A stretch of DNA of 64,000 nt from assembly GCF_900105215.1 (NCBI RefSeq), contig NZ_FOIP01000002.1:1302001-1366000 (forward strand), read 5' to 3'. The number at the start of each line of letters is the position of its first letter. The first letter of the stretch is position 1. The position numbers were made by a program, and so were the translations under genes. Shown piece after piece: positions 45,814-54,506 of this stretch. Origin of the DNA: Lacrimispora sphenoides (lineage in GTDB: Bacteria > Bacillota > Clostridia > Lachnospirales > Lachnospiraceae). The notes under the pieces are model-generated. The model was given only the letters and a program-made list of their open reading frames with translations, was not told the origin of the DNA and made no database searches.

Positions 45814-46755
45814 ATGGGTGAGAAAATGGGATTCTTTGGCAAGCTGGTTGCCGGGCTGCAGAAGACAAGGGATAACATCGTCGCAGGCGTAGATTCCATA
45901 TTCAGTGGTTTTTCAGCCATTGATGATGAGTTTTATGAAGAAATTGAGGAGATCCTGATTATGGGGGATCTGGGTATCCAGACCACCATGTCCATTATGG
46001 AGGATTTGAGAAAGAAAGTAAAAGAACAAAACATCAAGGATCCCATGGAGTGCAAACAGCTTCTCATGGACAGCATCATGGAACAGATGGATCTGGGAGA
46101 AAATGCCTATGAATTTGAAAAACGGAGTTCCGTTCTTTTGATCATCGGCGTAAATGGAGTGGGAAAAACCACATCAGTGGGCAAGCTGGCCGGGCAGATG
46201 AAGGATGACGGAAAAAAGGTGATCGTTGCTGCGGCGGATACCTTCCGTGCGGCAGCCATAGAGCAGCTTAGTGAATGGGCTAAGAGGGCCGGAGTGGACA
46301 TCATCGCCCAGCAGGAAGGCTCCGACCCTGCGGCAGTTGTTTATGATGCGGTAGCAGCGGCAAAATCCAGACATGCGGATCTTTTGATCTGTGATACTGC
46401 AGGCCGTCTGCATAACAAGAAAAACCTGATGGAAGAGCTTAAAAAGATCAACCGGATCATTGACAAGGAATACCCTGAGGCCTACCGGGAAACCCTGGTA
46501 GTGCTTGATGGGACCACGGGACAGAATGCTCTTGTCCAGGCGAAGCAATTTATGGAGGTTGCTGATATTACCGGAATTATCCTAACAAAGCTTGACGGAA
46601 CTGCAAAAGGAGGCATTGCGGTCGCTATCCAGTCAGAGTTGGGAATTCCTGTAAAATATATTGGGGTAGGAGAGAAACTTGATGACCTGCAGAAATTCAA
46701 TGCAAAAGAATTTGTAAGCGCATTGTTTCACGTTGAAGAGAAAGAAGAGGCGTAA
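45814..46755 (+). CDS. ftsY: Signal recognition particle receptor FtsY
   Basis: The 313-residue GTPase targets ribosomes making membrane proteins. It has a short N-terminal region (amphipathic, no long acidic A domain), an N domain and a G domain with [25 protein letters not shown] and [17 protein letters not shown] is before ATG 45814. It closes the housekeeping cluster and is followed after 3 bases by ilvA. Confidence 0.97.
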   Translation: MGEKMGFFGKLVAGLQKTRDNIVAGVDSIFSGFSAIDDEFYEEIEEILIMGDLGIQTTMSIMEDLRKKVKEQNIKDPMECKQLLMDSIMEQMDLGENAYEFEKRSSVLLIIGVNGVGKTTSVGKLAGQMKDDGKKVIVAAADTFRAAAIEQLSEWAKRAGVDIIAQQEGSDPAAVVYDAVAAAKSRHADLLICDTAGRLHNKKNLMEELKKINRIIDKEYPEAYRETLVVLDGTTGQNALVQAKQFMEVADITGIILTKLDGTAKGGIAVAIQSELGIPVKYIGVGEKLDDLQKFNAKEFVSALFHVEEKEEA

Positions 46756-46758
46756 AGT

Positions 46759-47982
46759 ATGTTGACATTGGAAAAATTTGAAGAAGCATCGGAAGCCGTT
46801 AGCAAAGTTATCCTGGAAACAAAGCTGGTATACAGTGAGTATTTCTCCGCTCAGACCGGCAATAAGGTATATTTCAAGCCGGAAAATATGCAGTATACCG
46901 GTGCTTATAAGGTGAGAGGGGCTTATTATAAAATCAGCACCCTGACTGAAGAAGAAAAATCCAAAGGTCTTATTGCTGCCTCTGCAGGTAATCACGCCCA
47001 GGGCGTTGCCTATGCGGCGAAACTGGCCGGCATTCCTGCAACCATCGTTATGCCCACCACGGCACCCCTGATGAAAGTAAACCGTACCAAGGGCTATGGA
47101 GCGGAGGTCATTTTAGAAGGCGACGTTTTTGATGAGGCTTGCAATTATGCCTACAAGCTTTCAGAAGAACGGGGGCTTACCTTTATTCATGCTTTTGACG
47201 ACCTGGATGTAGCAGCCGGGCAGGGAACCATTGCCATGGAGATCATCAAGGAACTTCCTACGGTTGATTATATCCTGGTTCCCATCGGAGGAGGCGGCCT
47301 TTGCACAGGAGTTTCTACACTGGCCAAGATGTTAAATCCCAAGATCAAGATCATCGGCGTGGAACCGGCAGGTGCCAACTGTATGCAGGAATCCTTACGA
47401 CAGGGGAAGGTGGTTTCCCTTCCAGGTGTCAATACGATTGCTGACGGAACAGCTGTAAAATGCCCGGGAGAAAAACTATTCCCCTACATCGAGGAAAACG
47501 TAGATGAAGTCATCACCATAGAGGATTCTGAACTGATCGTGTCATTCCTTGACATGGTTGAAAATCATAAGATGATCGTGGAGAACTCAGGGCTTCTGAC
47601 TGTTGCGGCATTAAAGCACATGAACGTGGACAATAAAAAAATTGTTTCTATCTTAAGCGGAGGAAACATGGATGTGATCACTATGGCTTCCATTGTTCAA
47701 CTGGGCCTGATGCAGAGAGACCGTATCTTTACGGTGTCTGTTCTGCTTCCGGATAAACCAGGAGAGCTTGCAAAGATATCTGCACTTCTTGCAAAAGAAC
47801 AGGGAAATGTCATCCGTCTGGATCACAACCAGTTTATCAGCATTAACCGTAATGCTGCAGTGGAACTTCGCATAACCATGGAAGCATTTGGAACGGAACA
47901 TAAGAATACCATTATGGCAGCACTTACAGCCCAGGGTTACCGGCCTAAGCTGGTTAAATCAAAAGGGACTTATGCGGATTAA
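46759..47982 (+). CDS. ilvA: Threonine ammonia-lyase with C-terminal ACT domain
   Basis: The 407-residue PLP enzyme converts threonine to 2-oxobutanoate and ammonia. PLP lysine is Lys51 in YTGAYKVRGAYYK, the phosphate-binding loop is PIGGGGLCTG, and a single ACT domain occupies about 328-404 (IFTVSVLLPDKPGELAKISALLA). The short form with one ACT domain is the type often labelled TdcB/IlvA in Clostridia, so a catabolic or isoleucine role is not resolved. It is probably read through from ftsY. Confidence 0.93.
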   Translation: MLTLEKFEEASEAVSKVILETKLVYSEYFSAQTGNKVYFKPENMQYTGAYKVRGAYYKISTLTEEEKSKGLIAASAGNHAQGVAYAAKLAGIPATIVMPTTAPLMKVNRTKGYGAEVILEGDVFDEACNYAYKLSEERGLTFIHAFDDLDVAAGQGTIAMEIIKELPTVDYILVPIGGGGLCTGVSTLAKMLNPKIKIIGVEPAGANCMQESLRQGKVVSLPGVNTIADGTAVKCPGEKLFPYIEENVDEVITIEDSELIVSFLDMVENHKMIVENSGLLTVAALKHMNVDNKKIVSILSGGNMDVITMASIVQLGLMQRDRIFTVSVLLPDKPGELAKISALLAKEQGNVIRLDHNQFISINRNAAVELRITMEAFGTEHKNTIMAALTAQGYRPKLVKSKGTYAD

Positions 47983-48048
47983 GATTCCATATTTTCGGTG
48001 AATGATTTTTTCCATTGCCTAATTTACAAAATAAGATCGATATGCAAA

Positions 48049-48082
48049 TAAAAGCACGGGATTTTACCGTGCTTTTATTAAA
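48049..48082 (+). terminator. Terminator after ilvA
   Basis: AAAAGCACGG pairs with CCGTGCTTTT around a GATTTTA loop (48049-48078), then TTA-rich sequence. It can work in both directions. Confidence 0.85.
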
Positions 48083-48184
48083 TTAACGGATTACCATAAA
48101 TTGGAAAACAAATATTGATAGTTGGCAGGACGTGTGATATTCTACTCGTAAAGAATGATTTTAATAGCGAAGGGAGAATTTTAA

Positions 48185-48652
48185 TTGGATATCTTTAACG
48201 TGGATAAATTACCCGAACAGTTTATTTGGGATGACGAGATAGGTTTGGTAACAAAGCTGTTGGGGGAGGCAGCCGGAAGTCAGAAGATTTATGTGAATAT
48301 TGATTATGTTCCACCTAAAGCATACAGTACGAGATATCACAGTCATTCACAGCAGGAAGAGTTTTTCATGATCCTTTCCGGAACGGGAACTTTACGCTTA
48401 AACGAAGAGGAGAAAACCGTAAAACAGGGTGATTTTATAGCTAAACCGGCAGGGAAAAATATCGCCCACACATTCTATAATTCCAGTGACGAGGTTTTGG
48501 CAATTTTGGACATTGGAACGAATCAAAGTGAAGATACTTGCTATTATCCTGATGATGATATGTATATGCAAAAATCTTATGAATTGAGACGGATTTTTAA
48601 AGGATCAGATTTAAATACTTCATGGCTCCCAGAGCCGAATCCTAAAGAGTAA
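48185..48652 (+). CDS. Cupin-domain protein
   Basis: The 155-residue protein has a single cupin barrel: RYHSHSQQEEFFMILSGTGTLRLNEEEKTVKQGDFI (metal motif HSHxxxEE ... within 55-92) and KNIAHTFYN as the second motif. It starts with TTG 48185, supported by AGGGAG upstream. Cupins bind small ligands or metals; function here unknown. A terminator (48681-48709) follows. Confidence 0.85.
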   Translation: MDIFNVDKLPEQFIWDDEIGLVTKLLGEAAGSQKIYVNIDYVPPKAYSTRYHSHSQQEEFFMILSGTGTLRLNEEEKTVKQGDFIAKPAGKNIAHTFYNSSDEVLAILDIGTNQSEDTCYYPDDDMYMQKSYELRRIFKGSDLNTSWLPEPNPKE

Positions 48653-48680
48653 GATTTTATAATGTAGTTATTAATATTAA

Positions 48681-48709
48681 AACTATCAATAGAAAGTTGG
48701 TAGTTTTTT
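48681..48709 (+). terminator. Terminator after cupin gene
   Basis: AACTATCAA (48681-48689) pairs with TTGGTAGTT (48697-48705), followed by TTTTA. Confidence 0.75.
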
Positions 48710-48801
48710 AATTGCCAGAATGAGAATAACTTAATATTGATCGTTGATACAGCATCTTGTATTATAAAATAAAAAGATGAATTTTACGGGGGAGTTTAGA
48801 G

Positions 48802-49476
48802 ATGATTAAGGCAGTTTTTTTTGATTTGTTTTTTACATTAATATATTCCTGTTATTTAATTGAAAATGAATATGATGTCATAGGTATATCATCATCTGAA
48901 TGGGAAAGTTATGCTGAAAATAATATACTATATGATGAAAGGGCAAAGGGAAAGATAAGGAACGAACGTGAAATAATTGATAGAATTGTTAATATTATGC
49001 CATATAACGTGACTGAGGAACAAAAACGAAAGATATTACTGAAACGTGAAGAACGAATGAAACGTGCACTATTATCAGTTGATAATAAAGTACTTGAAGT
49101 TCTTGGCAGAGTTCGTGAAAAAGGTATCAAGATAGGCCTTATAAGTAATGCTGATATAATTGATATAAAATATTGGAATGATTCTCCACTGTCTGCATTT
49201 TTCGATTCGGTCATATTTTCATGTGATGTTGGAATATTGAAGCCTGAAACAGAAATTTACCAATCGGCTATGAAAAGATTAAATGTCAAGCCAGAGGAAA
49301 GTATTTTTATTGGCGATGGTGGATCAAATGAATTGTTTGGGGCTCGAAGAGCGGGTATGAAAACAATTTTTAGCGAATATTTAGATTGTAAATCAAATAT
49401 TCAAAAAGAAATGATTATTAATTATTCAGATTATCATATTAAGAGTTTTGATGATATATTGAAATACATAGATTAA
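48802..49476 (+). CDS. HAD-superfamily hydrolase-like protein (atypical motif I)
   Basis: The 224-residue protein has HAD motif I as FFDLFFTLI, keeping the nucleophile Asp8 but with Phe10 in place of the second Asp that phosphatases use as general acid; motif II is GLISNAD, and motif III/IV are LKPE and FIGDGGSNE. The missing acid suggests a dehalogenase-like or inactive role. The gene is visibly richer in A and T than its neighbours, which may indicate recent acquisition. GGGGGAG lies before ATG 48802. Confidence 0.8.
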   Translation: MIKAVFFDLFFTLIYSCYLIENEYDVIGISSSEWESYAENNILYDERAKGKIRNEREIIDRIVNIMPYNVTEEQKRKILLKREERMKRALLSVDNKVLEVLGRVREKGIKIGLISNADIIDIKYWNDSPLSAFFDSVIFSCDVGILKPETEIYQSAMKRLNVKPEESIFIGDGGSNELFGARRAGMKTIFSEYLDCKSNIQKEMIINYSDYHIKSFDDILKYID

Positions 49477-49551
49477 TAAGGTGCAGGCCCACCAATTAAG
49501 ATGGTGTAGTAATCAGGAAATAAGATGACATATTTAGACAGATCCAAAATC

Positions 49552-49578
49552 AGTACCGGAAAACCTCTTTCCGGTACT
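49552..49578. terminator. Bidirectional-looking terminator between HAD and SEDS-like genes
   Basis: AGTACCGGAAA (49552-49562) pairs perfectly with TTTCCGGTACT (49568-49578) between two convergent genes, with AT-rich flanks on both sides. Confidence 0.75.
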
Positions 49579-49630
49579 GTTGAATTTCTTATATTATTAT
49601 ATCATGTGTTACAACTAATGACCCGGTTGC

Positions 49631-51166
49631 TCAGCCCGATGTGATTGGCCTGTAATTAACGGGTTCTTCTATTACTTGGTCATAACGGTATGCTGAAAAA
49701 ACAAGCCCAAGAAGTAACATATTGAGGAGTATACTTAACTGCCCCTCCGAAATCAGGGGTAGATTGGGGAAAAGTGCATATTGATAACCAAAGTTTCCCA
49801 AGAGGTAAAATACTCCCTGCCAAAGCAGGCATTGGCCACAGCTAAAAGCAAGAGATGAAGCCAGATTCCCATGGATCCGTCTAATGTATGTAAAAAGAAT
49901 CCAGTAAAACAGGCCGATAGCCCCTATCAGAGCCAATCCAGGAAGCCATCCAAACAGGAAGATACATACAGCAATCAAGTAATTATTATGATAGTGCTGA
50001 GGAAGAATATCCCAGAGTGTCACATTATCTGCCTGGTAATGGATATATCGGGGACGGCCTCCTTGATTACGAATTGCCTTTACCATATCCTGAAATTCCT
50101 GCTCTTGTTTGTCGGTATAAATCCATGTAGTGTCTATGCCAATTTGCCATGGATCACGGGAAGCAAAATACCATGCGCCAGTACCGTAATCCATCATTTC
50201 CTCCGTGGAGAGTTCAAGACCACGGGTAAGAGGTGTTCTTGAAAGCAATTCCTGAATCAATATCCCATTGTATGTATCATCCCAGGTGGTGCGAATCGCG
50301 GACTGTGGTGATAGAAAAGCTACTGTTTTTTCTCGGCCGGATGGTGTTAAAAAAAGTGGACTTCCGAGAAGAACGAGAAATGCCAGTGTACCGGAATAAA
50401 GAAATTTTTTCTTACCGGAAAAAATCCCGCGGTGAATCATAAAACACACAGTTCCAAGTATACTCAGTAGAAAAATGGCTCCTGAAGTATCGCTGAAATG
50501 ATACGGGCCAAATGTATACATGAGAAGCATCCATACACCTGAACACCCTAGAGCAGCTGTCAGGAATTTCTTTCTGTTATGGCGGGAACAATACAGCAGC
50601 ACTGTAATCACTGGAACTAACAGTAATGTTGCAAAATAGGAAGTACTGACAATCCCGATCCGTCTACCGCTGACTTCTGTCAGGAAAAATATCACGATTT
50701 GAGCCAAATACAACAGGCATATTAATGATGCCAGTATCTTTCTGTGCCGGATTAAAAAGGGATACCCCTTTAATGCTGTAAACACAAGCAGAATCCCTCC
50801 TGGAATATAGTAAAGAAAGCCATTTGACATCTGCTCCGGTGTCCATTGAAAAAAGCAGGAGAGAACAAAGCCTACTAGTAGCAGCAAAGCGGTAATGAAG
50901 GCAAGTCTAGGAGATTTTTGAATCTTGTGGGCCTCATTCAGCTCGGTACCGATGGCAATTGCATCCCCCATGCCACGAAGAGCCTTGTGTTCCGCATCAT
51001 CATGAGAAAGTCCCTGTGATTCATAATCCTCAATCCGGTCATTAATATGTGATTCCAGCTCCTGATGGATGGAGGGACGTAACGGTTTATAAGAAATCTG
51101 TTCTGTTACCTCTTCCAGGAAATGGGAGACTTCAGAATCAGAGATTTTTTTATTCAAATAGAACAC
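49631..51166 (-). CDS. Membrane protein: permease-prefix domain fused to SEDS (FtsW/RodA/SpoVE)-like domain
   Basis: The 511-residue protein begins with a helical permease-prefix domain (about 1-80; KISDSEVSHFLEEVTEQI, HQELESHINDRIEDY, GMGDAIAIGTEL) and continues with about ten membrane segments. Its end, NLPLISEGQLSILLNMLLLGLVFSAYR, resembles the last two helices of SEDS glycosyltransferases (IPLPFISYGGSS...). Conserved catalytic Asp of SEDS could not be confirmed, so it may be a degenerate member. It overlaps the PadR gene by 17 bases and is co-transcribed with it. A cell-envelope stress or sporulation link is inference. Confidence 0.7.
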   Translation of the reverse strand: MFYLNKKISDSEVSHFLEEVTEQISYKPLRPSIHQELESHINDRIEDYESQGLSHDDAEHKALRGMGDAIAIGTELNEAHKIQKSPRLAFITALLLLVGFVLSCFFQWTPEQMSNGFLYYIPGGILLVFTALKGYPFLIRHRKILASLICLLYLAQIVIFFLTEVSGRRIGIVSTSYFATLLLVPVITVLLYCSRHNRKKFLTAALGCSGVWMLLMYTFGPYHFSDTSGAIFLLSILGTVCFMIHRGIFSGKKKFLYSGTLAFLVLLGSPLFLTPSGREKTVAFLSPQSAIRTTWDDTYNGILIQELLSRTPLTRGLELSTEEMMDYGTGAWYFASRDPWQIGIDTTWIYTDKQEQEFQDMVKAIRNQGGRPRYIHYQADNVTLWDILPQHYHNNYLIAVCIFLFGWLPGLALIGAIGLFYWILFTYIRRIHGNLASSLAFSCGQCLLWQGVFYLLGNFGYQYALFPNLPLISEGQLSILLNMLLLGLVFSAYRYDQVIEEPVNYRPITSG

Positions 51167-51482
51167 CTCCCATCACCTGATTGACGGCAGTCTGGTAGAC
51201 CTCCCACTCTTTTGCTTTTTCTTCCAGCATTTTCTGCCCATGAGAGGTAATTGCATAATATTTACGGCTGCGGCCGTTGTCTGCAGTCTGATGATAACTG
51301 GTGACTGCTCCCTGTTGTTCCAGGGTGTGCAGAATTGGGTAGAGAGTGCCTTCCTGAAGCTGAAATACATTCTGGCTTTGCTGTTCCAGTATACGTATTA
51401 TTTGATATCCGTACATGCTTTGCTCTTTCAGAAGCTTCAGCACCAGCATAGAAGTGCCGAGAGCCATATACCGTTTGTCCAT
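51150..51482 (-). CDS. PadR-family transcriptional regulator
   Basis: The 110-residue protein is a classic short PadR: LKLLKEQSMYGYQIIRILEQQS, LQEGTLYPILHTLEQQGAV and NGRSRKYYAITSHGQKMLEE, with a C-terminal dimerisation helix. It represses its own promoter through the twin dyads upstream and controls the SEDS-like membrane protein gene that it overlaps. The inducer is unknown. Confidence 0.93.
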   Translation of the reverse strand: MDKRYMALGTSMLVLKLLKEQSMYGYQIIRILEQQSQNVFQLQEGTLYPILHTLEQQGAVTSYHQTADNGRSRKYYAITSHGQKMLEEKAKEWEVYQTAVNQVMGGVLFE

Positions 51483-51522
51483 AGGATTTCCCCTTTCTCA
51501 GTATTTGTCATTATCCTGACAC

Positions 51523-51576
51523 TATACCTAGATGATCTATGTATAGCAATTATTATACCTAGACAATCTAAGTATG
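51523..51576 (-). promoter_or_regulatory. Twin PadR operator dyads
   Basis: Two similar dyads, 51523-51545 and 51554-51576, share the pattern TATACCTAGA-N3-TCTANGTA. Their centres are 31 bases apart, close to three turns of the helix, so two dimers would sit on the same face. They lie about 40 bases upstream of the PadR start. Confidence 0.75.
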
Positions 51577-51670
51577 TCAAGTCATCAAAACCAAATAAAA
51601 CCGGAATTGGAGTTAAAGCGATCAGAAGGTTGTTCATCCAGATATGACCGGAACATGCATTAGAATACAG

Positions 51671-51703
51671 AAAAGGGGAAAGACCAGAAAACGATCTTTC
51701 CCC
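51671..51703 (-). terminator. Terminator of the sensor-regulator-maturase operon
   Basis: Read on the minus strand, GGGGAAAGA pairs with TCTTTCCCC (51675-51703) and is followed by TTTT. It lies about 30 bases past the maturase stop. Confidence 0.85.
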
Positions 51704-51733
51704 ATAATGGTGTCTTTGACATTAATATGTTTT

Positions 51734-52849
51734 TCATGAATGATTAAATTTTCCTGCTGTCTGCATAAGCCTTGGAAGACAATGGTCAAAAAACATCTGA
51801 TAGGATTTGCAGAAGTAATTGCGGCAGGTTTCTTCCATGGACATGATACGGTGCCGATAGCAGCCTCCCCTGCACAGAGAAAAGTAAGAACAGGCCTGGC
51901 ACTGGCTGTCAGGTGCTTTCTGGGAAGAGAGAAAACCGATTTCCATTCTTTTTTTGTGTATTTCATCAAAACCGGTATTGTTTAAATTCCCCAACTTAAA
52001 TTCATCCAGAACAAAGAAGTCACAGGGATATACTTCGCCGTCGGCTTCGATGACGTTTTGGATGCTGCAAAAACCGTTCATATCACAAGATTCTGCATTT
52101 CCGGTCAATAGAAGAGAGAGGTAATTATAAAACTGGCGGATGTAGATTTCCTTTCCGGCGTTTAAATCCTCATACCATAAGTCAAACAGGTCGCAGAGGA
52201 ATTGTCCGTATAATTCCGGTGTAAGAGAATATTCCATGGTACCAGGGGCAGCTTCCAGAGGGTCCAGACAGGGAATGAATTGGAGATAAGAAAAGCCCAT
52301 TTTCTTATAGTATTGATATATTTTTCTGATAGAGGACGCAGTCCTTTTGTTCACCACTGTGAGGATATTATATTCCACTCCATACCTGTTGAAGCTATCT
52401 ACTGTTTTCATGATGTTTAGAAATGTGGCACTGCCGTTTCCGCTTTTCCGGTAAGCATCATGGGTATGTATGGTTCCGTCTACGGAGATTCCCACCAGAA
52501 AGTGTTCTTTGGCGAAAAATTCCGCCCATTCCGGACCCAGGTCATAGCCATTGGTCTGAAGGGCAAAATGTATTTCTAAATTTTTCTTATTATATTCCTT
52601 TGAAAGCCTTACGGCCTGTTCAAAAAATGGAAGGCCGGCCAGAGTGGGTTCTCCTCCCTGAAAAGCAATGGTGCAGGCAGTGTCTGCGTAGCCCAGAGCT
52701 TTTTTTAAGACATTCTTTAAAGTATCCTCCGACATGAAGCCATAAGAACCTTGTGTTCGCTTTTCTATAATATCATGATAAAAGCAATACTGACATTGCA
52801 TGTTGCACATACCGGAGGCCGGTTTGATCAAAAGATTAACTGGGGGCAT
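51734..52849 (-). CDS. Anaerobic sulfatase-maturating enzyme (radical SAM/SPASM)
   Basis: The 371-residue enzyme oxidises the active-site Cys or Ser of sulfatases to formylglycine. The radical SAM cluster site is CNMQCQYC (Cys15, Cys19, Cys22), with FQGGEPTLAG after it, and the C-terminal SPASM region has CSIQNVIEADGEVYPCDFF and CQACSYFSLCRGGCYR for two further clusters. MPPVNLLIKPASG at 52849 is the family start, with AAGGGAG inside the end of the response regulator gene; the longer frame to 52984 is overlap. It is last in an operon with a two-component system, and two Cys-type sulfatases are encoded 8 kb away on the other strand. Confidence 0.93.
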   Translation of the reverse strand: MPPVNLLIKPASGMCNMQCQYCFYHDIIEKRTQGSYGFMSEDTLKNVLKKALGYADTACTIAFQGGEPTLAGLPFFEQAVRLSKEYNKKNLEIHFALQTNGYDLGPEWAEFFAKEHFLVGISVDGTIHTHDAYRKSGNGSATFLNIMKTVDSFNRYGVEYNILTVVNKRTASSIRKIYQYYKKMGFSYLQFIPCLDPLEAAPGTMEYSLTPELYGQFLCDLFDLWYEDLNAGKEIYIRQFYNYLSLLLTGNAESCDMNGFCSIQNVIEADGEVYPCDFFVLDEFKLGNLNNTGFDEIHKKRMEIGFLSSQKAPDSQCQACSYFSLCRGGCYRHRIMSMEETCRNYFCKSYQMFFDHCLPRLMQTAGKFNHS

Positions 52850-52853
52850 GGAT

Positions 52854-54476
52854 TTAACTCCCTTCGTCTGTAAATGGATAGGTGACCCGGTTTTCGTGTT
52901 CTCTAGGCGATATACCCGTAACCTTTTTAAATACCTTACTGAAATAATAGGGATTATCAAAGCCCAGTTTATCTGAGATTTCATACATCAGGTACTGGTG
53001 GGTATCTATAAGCTCCATGGCATGCTGAATCTTAACCTGGGCAATATAATCTGACAGGGTAGTTCCTGTAAGTTTTTTAAAAGTATTGCTTAAATGTCCG
53101 GAGCTAATGTTTAAAGCTTCGGCAACATCGGCCAGGGTCAGTTTTTCCATGTAGTGTTCCTTGATGTAGCTTCTGGCCAGATCCACCAGCTTGTCGGAAC
53201 GAGTGGATTTCCGGTCCTCCAAAAGGCGGCATAGCTTCAGACAGAAACTTCTCAGCCATTCCAGGATGTCCTCCAGGCTGTTAAAATGATTCAGCTGCTC
53301 GGCAATGTTAATGGTATAAGGAAAGATCTCCTGATAGCTGTCATCCCCTGTTTCGAAAAATGAATAGAGATAGGTGTAGATATTGATGCAGGCGCTGGTG
53401 GCCTGTTCCTTGCGGGGCCTGTTCTCCCGGAACAAGGTAATGATTTCTTCAAAAATAGAAGCCAGCTTCTCACTGTCGTTCTGGCTTATATAAGCGGCCA
53501 GATCTTTTTTAAATACATTGATATTGAATTTTTTTGCCTGGCTGAAATGGGAGTTCTGTCCATCATAAAAAACCACTTGGGATGAAGAGTCGAAGTAGTA
53601 ATACTCCAGTGCTGTCGAGGCTTCTGAGAATGCCTGGGGAAGCTCCGAGATCTTTTCTTTCGTCCTGCTGACGCCGTAAACGGCAGAAAGCTCAAAGTAA
53701 GTTTTTAAAGCAACGCTGAACTTCTGGCAGAATTCCCTTATAACGTTTTGGGAAAAGGCTTCTTCTTTAAAGGAGGCTGTAAGGAGAAACGTATCCTGCC
53801 GGTATTCGAGAATTGTGTAATGAAAGAAAAACCTTGCTGCAATCCCGCCCAGTATATCCATAAGCTGCCTGCTGACGGAATGCAGATCATAGCTTCCCCC
53901 GCCTGCTTCAAAGTCTATGTGGATAGGGCTTAAGGAAAACAGGATAACAAAAGGAGCCGGATACTGCTCCTCCAGTTCTTCGGGAATATCAGATAATGCC
54001 TCCTGGGAAAGAAAAAGGCGGCGGAACTCTGTCTTTGCCAGATCCTCCTGGTTATTCTTAAGCTGGCTGTCAAGGAGGCGGTTCTGCTTATTGACCAGCA
54101 GGTCGCAGGCCTCCTTGGCCCGTTCCAAAGCGTTCACAAGAGCTTCTTCATTCAGATCAATTTTCACCAGATAGTCGGAGGCACCCAGGGAAAGGGCCTT
54201 TTTCACCAGATGGAATTCCTCTAAGTTTGTTAATACAATAAAAGAAAAGTCACAGCCGTTTTCTTTACATTTTTCCACCAGATCAAGCCCGCTTAACACG
54301 GGCATCCGGATATCTGTTATAACGATATCCGGATGAAGATCCATGATCATCTCATAGGCGGAAGGGCCGTTGGTTGCCTTTCCTATAATCGTGCACTCAT
54401 AGTTTTCCCATATGATCAGGGAAGCGATGCCAGCCAGGATGAGTGGCTCATCGTCTATAATAATAATTCGATACAT
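52854..54476 (-). CDS. YesN-type response regulator (receiver + AraC output)
   Basis: The 540-residue protein has a receiver with DDE at 8-10, Asp55 in VITDIRMPV and Lys in YLVKIDL, a long linker and a C-terminal AraC domain (about 430-530; LTLADVAEALNISSGHLSNTFKKLTG and KLGFDNPYYFSKVFKKVTGISPRE). It is 30 bases downstream of its kinase gene and 4 bases upstream of the maturase. It likely activates the divergent importer-GH88-sulfatase operon. Confidence 0.92.
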   Translation of the reverse strand: MYRIIIIDDEPLILAGIASLIIWENYECTIIGKATNGPSAYEMIMDLHPDIVITDIRMPVLSGLDLVEKCKENGCDFSFIVLTNLEEFHLVKKALSLGASDYLVKIDLNEEALVNALERAKEACDLLVNKQNRLLDSQLKNNQEDLAKTEFRRLFLSQEALSDIPEELEEQYPAPFVILFSLSPIHIDFEAGGGSYDLHSVSRQLMDILGGIAARFFFHYTILEYRQDTFLLTASFKEEAFSQNVIREFCQKFSVALKTYFELSAVYGVSRTKEKISELPQAFSEASTALEYYYFDSSSQVVFYDGQNSHFSQAKKFNINVFKKDLAAYISQNDSEKLASIFEEIITLFRENRPRKEQATSACINIYTYLYSFFETGDDSYQEIFPYTINIAEQLNHFNSLEDILEWLRSFCLKLCRLLEDRKSTRSDKLVDLARSYIKEHYMEKLTLADVAEALNISSGHLSNTFKKLTGTTLSDYIAQVKIQHAMELIDTHQYLMYEISDKLGFDNPYYFSKVFKKVTGISPREHENRVTYPFTDEGS

Positions 54477-54506
54477 GCTGTCTTTATACCCCTTTGTCAG
54501 CCCTTC

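Noticed and set aside
49871..50242. Plus-strand open frame of 123 codons
   Set aside because: Antisense to the SEDS-like membrane protein gene, whose frame, start and overlap with PadR are well supported.
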